Below are positions 59,456 to 64,000 of a stretch of 64,000 nucleotides of DNA, piece after piece; position 1 is the stretch's first letter; every line of letters starts with the position of its first letter. The notes below the pieces were generated by a model, which saw only the letters and a list, made by a program, of their open reading frames with translations, searched no databases and was not told the DNA's origin. The DNA is taken from the NCBI GenBank assembly GCA_023390555.1, contig JAEWCQ010000015.1, forward strand, positions 248,001-312,000. The letters run 5' to 3'. A program made the position numbers and the translations under genes. The DNA is from Bacillota bacterium. GTDB taxonomy: Bacteria > Bacillota > Clostridia > Lachnospirales > Lachnospiraceae.

Positions 59456-61270
59456 TTAGATTTGAGTTATACTTTCTCTTACCATGCGGTTGCATGCGAG
59501 CCCGATTCCCAACAGCCCCCAGAAAACGACAGAAACGCCTGTGGTGGAGTCATTTACCAGACTCGCCGTGATAAATCCGGTGGATGACAAAAAAATGGCA
59601 GCTCCCACACGTGCTTTTAAGGTAAGCAGCTCCCTTTTCCGGTATAGCCGAAACGACTGGATAAAATAAGTCAGATAGAAGATCAGAAATACCACCAGAG
59701 AAAGAACTCCGGTCTGAACAGCAATTTGCAGATACATGCAGTGCGGCTTTGTAATCAGAATCTTCTCCCATCCGTTCTCAACCAGCGATACGTAATCCTC
59801 CTGCGGAAATACAAGCGCAAACGTATCCGGACCGGTTCCGATCAGCAGCGTCTGTTTCAAAAGCGGCAATGTCTTACTCCAGATATACCCTCTTCCGCTG
59901 AATCCGTCCATCAGGTGAAAAAGAGGCAGATCGCACGTTTCTGCTGTCTGTATTTTCGTTTGTTTTCCATAATAATTTGTATACAGATAGGTCTGTTTCC
60001 CCTCATCGTAAAAAACAAAAAATGAACTACCGGAGGCTGTTACGGAAAATCCCTCGTTTCCGTCCGCATCCGTATTCTTCACAAAGGACAGACCTGCAAA
60101 TGCATGGGCCGCCAATTGATAGGAAACCCGGTCATCCTCCGTCACTCTTTTCAATGCAAGATTCAGACCGTTTTCATCTGTCACGACAGGCACCGGGCTG
60201 CCCTCACGGATATTCTCATAATATACGGTCACCGTCCTGTCGTTATAATCTATCGTATAATCTTCGTCATTCAGTGTAATATCTTTCAGTGCATATTCCT
60301 GATATGCCGTCGGTGCGGTCATCAGCCTGTCCAACGCATTCTCAAACACGGAACTGCTCTGCAGGACATTCAGTCCCGCAAACAGCAGCAGATAGCCGGC
60401 AAGAACCGGCAGGATTCTCTTCCAGCTGCGCTTTCCAAAATAAAGCAACAGGAACAGAATACACGGAAACAATGCAAGTACCGCTGTCTTGGAACCGGAG
60501 CCGACCATTGATACCACACTCAAAACGGCAGCTGCCGCATACAAAAATAGCCATCGCCTGCTCCTTACGGTAAAGGTCAGCACCCAAAGCAGTGGTATCA
60601 GAATACAGCTGTATACCCCGACATAATTGGGATTGAAAAAGGTCAGATAGACAACTCCATCCCCAAGCTCCGTTCCATAGGAATTCTGAAACACCTTTAA
60701 TGAAGCCGGAAACAGCAGATCGCGGACTGCATCTACTGCAAAAAAATCCGCTCCGGTAAATTGTGAAATTCCAAGTATCCCAAGTACCCCAAAGCTCAGA
60801 AAAAACAGCGCAAAAATAAATCGAACCTGCCTTTCCGTGTGAATCACTGTATATGAAAAATAACAGACCAGACAGTAACCAAGCAGTGTAAACGCAGATT
60901 CAAACATATCCAGGAAGCCATTCCAGGTATGATATTCGCTTATGGTGCGCAGAGAGGATATAAGAATCAATGCCGCATACAGGGCCAGGAAAACAAATAT
61001 CCATTCTGCACGCAGACTGTGCCGCAGATACAGATAGAGCAGAAGCAGGGCAAGTACCGCCGCCAATATTGTCATTGCATAATTCTTGTAGAATAGAAAC
61101 ACGTCCATCCTGCCCGGTATATCCGGAAACCAGTCATACATACTCAATTGCGGATCATAAGACTTTACCCGCATAATGAGCGGTATGCACGCAATCCCGA
61201 ATACAACCGGGAAGACAGACAGAATTTCCCATAGATATTTCTTTTTTCTCATCTCCTGTAATCGTTTCAT
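59456..61270 (-). CDS. O-antigen ligase family membrane protein
   Basis: 604 residues with about twelve hydrophobic segments and a large outside loop (about residues 320-455) before a Wzy_C-like region (GFSGRGYIWSKTLPLLKQTLLIGTGPD). O-antigen ligase and Wzy-type proteins join or polymerise lipid-linked glycans; in Gram-positives they act on capsule or wall glycans or glycoproteins. It starts four bp after the DUF5057 stop, so the two are one unit. No clear terminator follows in the 155 bp after it. Confidence 0.87.
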   Translation of the reverse strand: MKRLQEMRKKKYLWEILSVFPVVFGIACIPLIMRVKSYDPQLSMYDWFPDIPGRMDVFLFYKNYAMTILAAVLALLLLYLYLRHSLRAEWIFVFLALYAALILISSLRTISEYHTWNGFLDMFESAFTLLGYCLVCYFSYTVIHTERQVRFIFALFFLSFGVLGILGISQFTGADFFAVDAVRDLLFPASLKVFQNSYGTELGDGVVYLTFFNPNYVGVYSCILIPLLWVLTFTVRSRRWLFLYAAAAVLSVVSMVGSGSKTAVLALFPCILFLLLYFGKRSWKRILPVLAGYLLLFAGLNVLQSSSVFENALDRLMTAPTAYQEYALKDITLNDEDYTIDYNDRTVTVYYENIREGSPVPVVTDENGLNLALKRVTEDDRVSYQLAAHAFAGLSFVKNTDADGNEGFSVTASGSSFFVFYDEGKQTYLYTNYYGKQTKIQTAETCDLPLFHLMDGFSGRGYIWSKTLPLLKQTLLIGTGPDTFALVFPQEDYVSLVENGWEKILITKPHCMYLQIAVQTGVLSLVVFLIFYLTYFIQSFRLYRKRELLTLKARVGAAIFLSSTGFITASLVNDSTTGVSVVFWGLLGIGLACNRMVRESITQI

Positions 61271-61276
61271 AATCCC

Positions 61277-64000
61277 TCATTGTAAATCAATCAGACTCGT
61301 CTTTAAAACAGTCAGTGTATCCACGGATGTCTTTGCCGAAGATTTCGTTCCGTAATAATGAAACGCGCTCTCCAATTCCACCCGGATCTGGAACTTTCCA
61401 CTCTCTAACAGTGTCTTCAATGTCCCCGTATCCGTTGCAATATTGTGCAGTACCGCCTGATATACATGCCCGCTCACCAGTCCGGAAACTTCTCCCTCTG
61501 ACTCATTCACCACATTCTGTCCACTCTCATCCGTTGTCGAAATATATGCCTGTGATGTATCCGCTGTCACATGAAGCTGCGCCGCTTCCGTACCATCACT
61601 GGTGACCAGAAAGTACTTTGCCCGGATATCCTTTTTCGAAGTCGCAAGATTGGAGTCGGTCACCTTGTAATAGAATGACAGATCGGAATCAAGTGCCTGC
61701 CCATCCTGCTGCGTTACGCTGTTGACAGACTGCTCGATATTAATATAGGCATAGCTTTTCGCAGCAGAGGTCCGGTCACTGTTTTCGATGATCGTAACAT
61801 TTGGTTTCTGCGGCGTTGCCTTATAAGCTGCAACAAGCGTATTGGCAAAAAGCTTCAATTCTGTTTGATCCGTTGATGTCGCACCGGTCTCACCGGCCAC
61901 CGGAAGGTTTCCAACTCCGGTATACATGATATTGCCGATGCTGTAAATATAATAATTATTCCTTACATCATTTGGGGATACCGTATAATTGGATATCTTA
62001 TCCGAACTGGAATCCAGACAGTACCAGACCACAATATCGCTGTTACCATCCTGATCGGAATCCATATCCATATCCAGCTGATAATACTGATAATGCGTCG
62101 GGGCGATTTCAAGCTCTGTTCCGATTTCATATGGGTAATGCGTAATCTGCCCGTCATTCACCTGGCTTGCTGCCGTAGAAGTCCTGTTAATGCTGTATTG
62201 AAAGAACTGTTGATTCGTGACTCTGGAAGAACTGCTGTAATCTGCCCGGTTTTCATCGAGCATCCCGTAGGTATATCCCTGTGTTTCTCCATAGGACTGT
62301 GTCCTGGCAGAGCCTGCCACATAGGCGATATCCTTCTGTGTCCCAAGTGATACCGGTGTTGTTCCGACTCCCTGGCCATCTGAGTTCCTGGTAGAAAATC
62401 CTCCCTCATTTAATACGGCGGTGGTATCCGTAAGATTGCCAGTGCTGTCCTTTTGCGCTGTCAGGTTCAGAATCTGGCCCTGTCGGAGCAGATCCGAATC
62501 TGTTACGCCGTAACGATCCATGCCAACCAGATTACGGAGCATTGTATTAAATTTATAGCCCCACCAGGTATCCTGTGCCATTGTTATTTTCCCGTCACTC
62601 CCCGCTTCTGATTTTGCCAGTGATGTCCAGGCACTGTAAGAAGACACATTGGTAAAAGATGTTGTATCATGGGTAAACAGCACACTCTTTCCGCTGTCGG
62701 CAAACAACCGCACTGCCTCCATTGCAGCATCACTGTCCAGCTTACTGTAGCAGTCACCAAAACCGATCACCAGCATATCATATCCGTTGCAGCTTCCATT
62801 GCTGTAGAACTGATCCAGATATCCTTTCGCAGACGCATCACTGATTGTATGACCATTGCTGAAATAGGAGTCAAACTGAGACGCCGTAACAGTCACGACA
62901 TGAAAGTCGAGACCCACACTGGTCTTAATCTGTGAAAGCAGCTTTTGAAATGCTGTGTTTGTCTTCATATTAAATGTATTGCCGGAATCGGACAGCACCT
63001 GTAACACCGTTACCGGCTGTGCCGTTTCTCCTGTTTCCGGTTCTATAATCGTATAGGAGATACTGGATGTGCGGACCGCTTCATTTGCAAGCTGGCATAC
63101 CTCGATTTTCCATGGAAGTACCCCACGGTAGGTTGCCGGAATCAATTTCTCCATCGTATATTTCTGTCCGCTGGTCAGTTCATATTCCCCATCACTGCTC
63201 TTCGTTATCTCTTTGCCGTTCTCGTCATAGATCAGAATATCGCTCATTTTTTCCGAGTAGCTGTCTGCAACCGTATATTTCCCGTCTGCATTGAGATCCA
63301 TATAGTAACGGAAGACATATCTCGTAGCGGAAGACACATCCACGCTGCTGCCGACTGCAAAGCGCATACGAAGTGTATAGCTATCCGTAGCCTCGGCACT
63401 TGTCTTATCCACCTCAACAACCGTATTTCCGAAATTAGCTGCCGCCGTCAGCAGATTCCCCTGCGCGATATCCGCATCATCCGATTTTGAGATCGCCTCG
63501 TCGGATTCGGTTAACTTCTCCGGTTGATAGAACTGAACGGTAAGTTTTGCAAGATTGAGATAATTTGAAAAAGATGCAGAATGTGCCACCTCACTGTATG
63601 TATAAAAATTATCCTCCGTCTTTGCCTCGTTTACAAATTCATAGAGATAGGACGAATTATCAATCAATGCATTGTTGACTTTATCTCCGCTCAGGAAATC
63701 ATCTGCAACGATCACCGGATATTTTGCCGATACATATTCTCTTAGATCGGCAAGCTTGCTCTTAGTGATATCATTTCCGCCATACCGGTAGACACCGACA
63801 TTTCCCACACGCACCGAAGTCCACTGATTGGCCTTATAATAGGTAGTACTGTTTTTTACGGAACTTGTGTAAGACAACGGAAAATCCGCAATATTCAGCA
63901 CGGTCTGTGTCAGATGAAGGATACCGTCACTATTCGTCACTGCATTTACCCGATTCCCATAAGCGTCGTTTGCCGCATCCAGTGCAGCATTATTATCATA
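61277..64000 (-). CDS. DUF5057 surface protein (5' end outside the window)
   Basis: At least 907 residues; the frame stays open to the right edge, so the true start lies beyond it. The visible part is Ser/Thr-rich with repeated beta-rich stretches, a Rossmann-like block (VTVLQVLSD, then CNGYDMLVIGFGDCY, FADSGKSVLFTHDT) and DLNADGKYTVAD, a dockerin-like calcium motif. This matches DUF5057, large extracytoplasmic proteins of Lachnospiraceae. It is followed by an O-antigen ligase-like gene, pointing to a cell-surface assembly role. The signal peptide is not in view. Confidence 0.8.
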   Translation of the reverse strand, partial: YDNNAALDAANDAYGNRVNAVTNSDGILHLTQTVLNIADFPLSYTSSVKNSTTYYKANQWTSVRVGNVGVYRYGGNDITKSKLADLREYVSAKYPVIVADDFLSGDKVNNALIDNSSYLYEFVNEAKTEDNFYTYSEVAHSASFSNYLNLAKLTVQFYQPEKLTESDEAISKSDDADIAQGNLLTAAANFGNTVVEVDKTSAEATDSYTLRMRFAVGSSVDVSSATRYVFRYYMDLNADGKYTVADSYSEKMSDILIYDENGKEITKSSDGEYELTSGQKYTMEKLIPATYRGVLPWKIEVCQLANEAVRTSSISYTIIEPETGETAQPVTVLQVLSDSGNTFNMKTNTAFQKLLSQIKTSVGLDFHVVTVTASQFDSYFSNGHTISDASAKGYLDQFYSNGSCNGYDMLVIGFGDCYSKLDSDAAMEAVRLFADSGKSVLFTHDTTSFTNVSSYSAWTSLAKSEAGSDGKITMAQDTWWGYKFNTMLRNLVGMDRYGVTDSDLLRQGQILNLTAQKDSTGNLTDTTAVLNEGGFSTRNSDGQGVGTTPVSLGTQKDIAYVAGSARTQSYGETQGYTYGMLDENRADYSSSSRVTNQQFFQYSINRTSTAASQVNDGQITHYPYEIGTELEIAPTHYQYYQLDMDMDSDQDGNSDIVVWYCLDSSSDKISNYTVSPNDVRNNYYIYSIGNIMYTGVGNLPVAGETGATSTDQTELKLFANTLVAAYKATPQKPNVTIIENSDRTSAAKSYAYINIEQSVNSVTQQDGQALDSDLSFYYKVTDSNLATSKKDIRAKYFLVTSDGTEAAQLHVTADTSQAYISTTDESGQNVVNESEGEVSGLVSGHVYQAVLHNIATDTGTLKTLLESGKFQIRVELESAFHYYGTKSSAKTSVDTLTVLKTSLIDLQ

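Noticed and set aside
1..64000. tRNA, rRNA, CRISPR arrays, insertion sequences, riboswitches
   Set aside because: None was recognised by eye in the intergenic regions; a covariance-model scan would be needed to exclude divergent RNA elements.

Overview
The window reads as a chromosomal segment of a low-to-mid GC Firmicute, most likely a gut Lachnospiraceae (class Clostridia). The basis is inference from gene content: rpmF-plsX-acpP-rnc order, a priA-def-fmt-rsmB-rlmN-prpC-prkC-rsgA-rpe-thiN string, an archaeal-type IMP cyclohydrolase next to a stand-alone AICAR transformylase, pyrBI, and several families (DUF5685, DUF5057, YmxH, PFL/DUF711) that I associate with this group. Genus cannot be fixed from the sequence alone. 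No rRNA, tRNA, CRISPR array, insertion sequence or prophage was found.

Layout. 1-5 kb: rnc, acpP, plsX, a DUF624 membrane protein, rpmF, yceD and ackA, all on the minus strand; then tmcAL on the plus strand. 6.4-11 kb: the split late purine pair, a glycosyltransferase and a MATE exporter. 11-19.4 kb: a minus-strand run thioesterase-polA-coaE-FtsA-like-walJ-ACT-PFL. 19.4-31 kb: a 36-residue small protein, YfhO and LtaS-type surface polymer genes, cysK, efp, an EamA-yqeG-rpiB operon, a gene behind a sigma-D-like promoter, nrdR, ymxH, ychF and a 56-residue membrane protein. 31-44.8 kb: a probable 13-gene operon from murE to a small exported protein, with a good promoter at one end and a terminator at the other. 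44.8-46.8 kb: a small membrane protein and pyrBI on the plus strand.

46.8-57.3 kb is the most unusual part. Eleven tightly packed minus-strand genes run from a LytTR regulator with an NTF2-like N-terminus, through a signal-less GH24 lysozyme, two DUF2589 proteins with small unknown proteins between them, a STAS anti-sigma antagonist, an anchored DUF3574-like protein, an EamA transporter and a stand-alone membrane module, to a protein that fuses that same membrane module to an RsbU/SpoIIE phosphatase and an RsbW-like kinase. A divergent DUF6765 protein with a possible metal site sits across a 457-bp control region. This looks like a self-contained partner-switching regulatory system of unknown output.

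57.3-64 kb: a DnaJ/DUF5685/zinc-ribbon operon, an O-antigen-ligase-like membrane protein and a large DUF5057 protein that runs off the right edge.

Start sites were adjusted where an internal ATG had a better ribosome binding site. All functional calls come from motif and family recognition by eye, with no database search.
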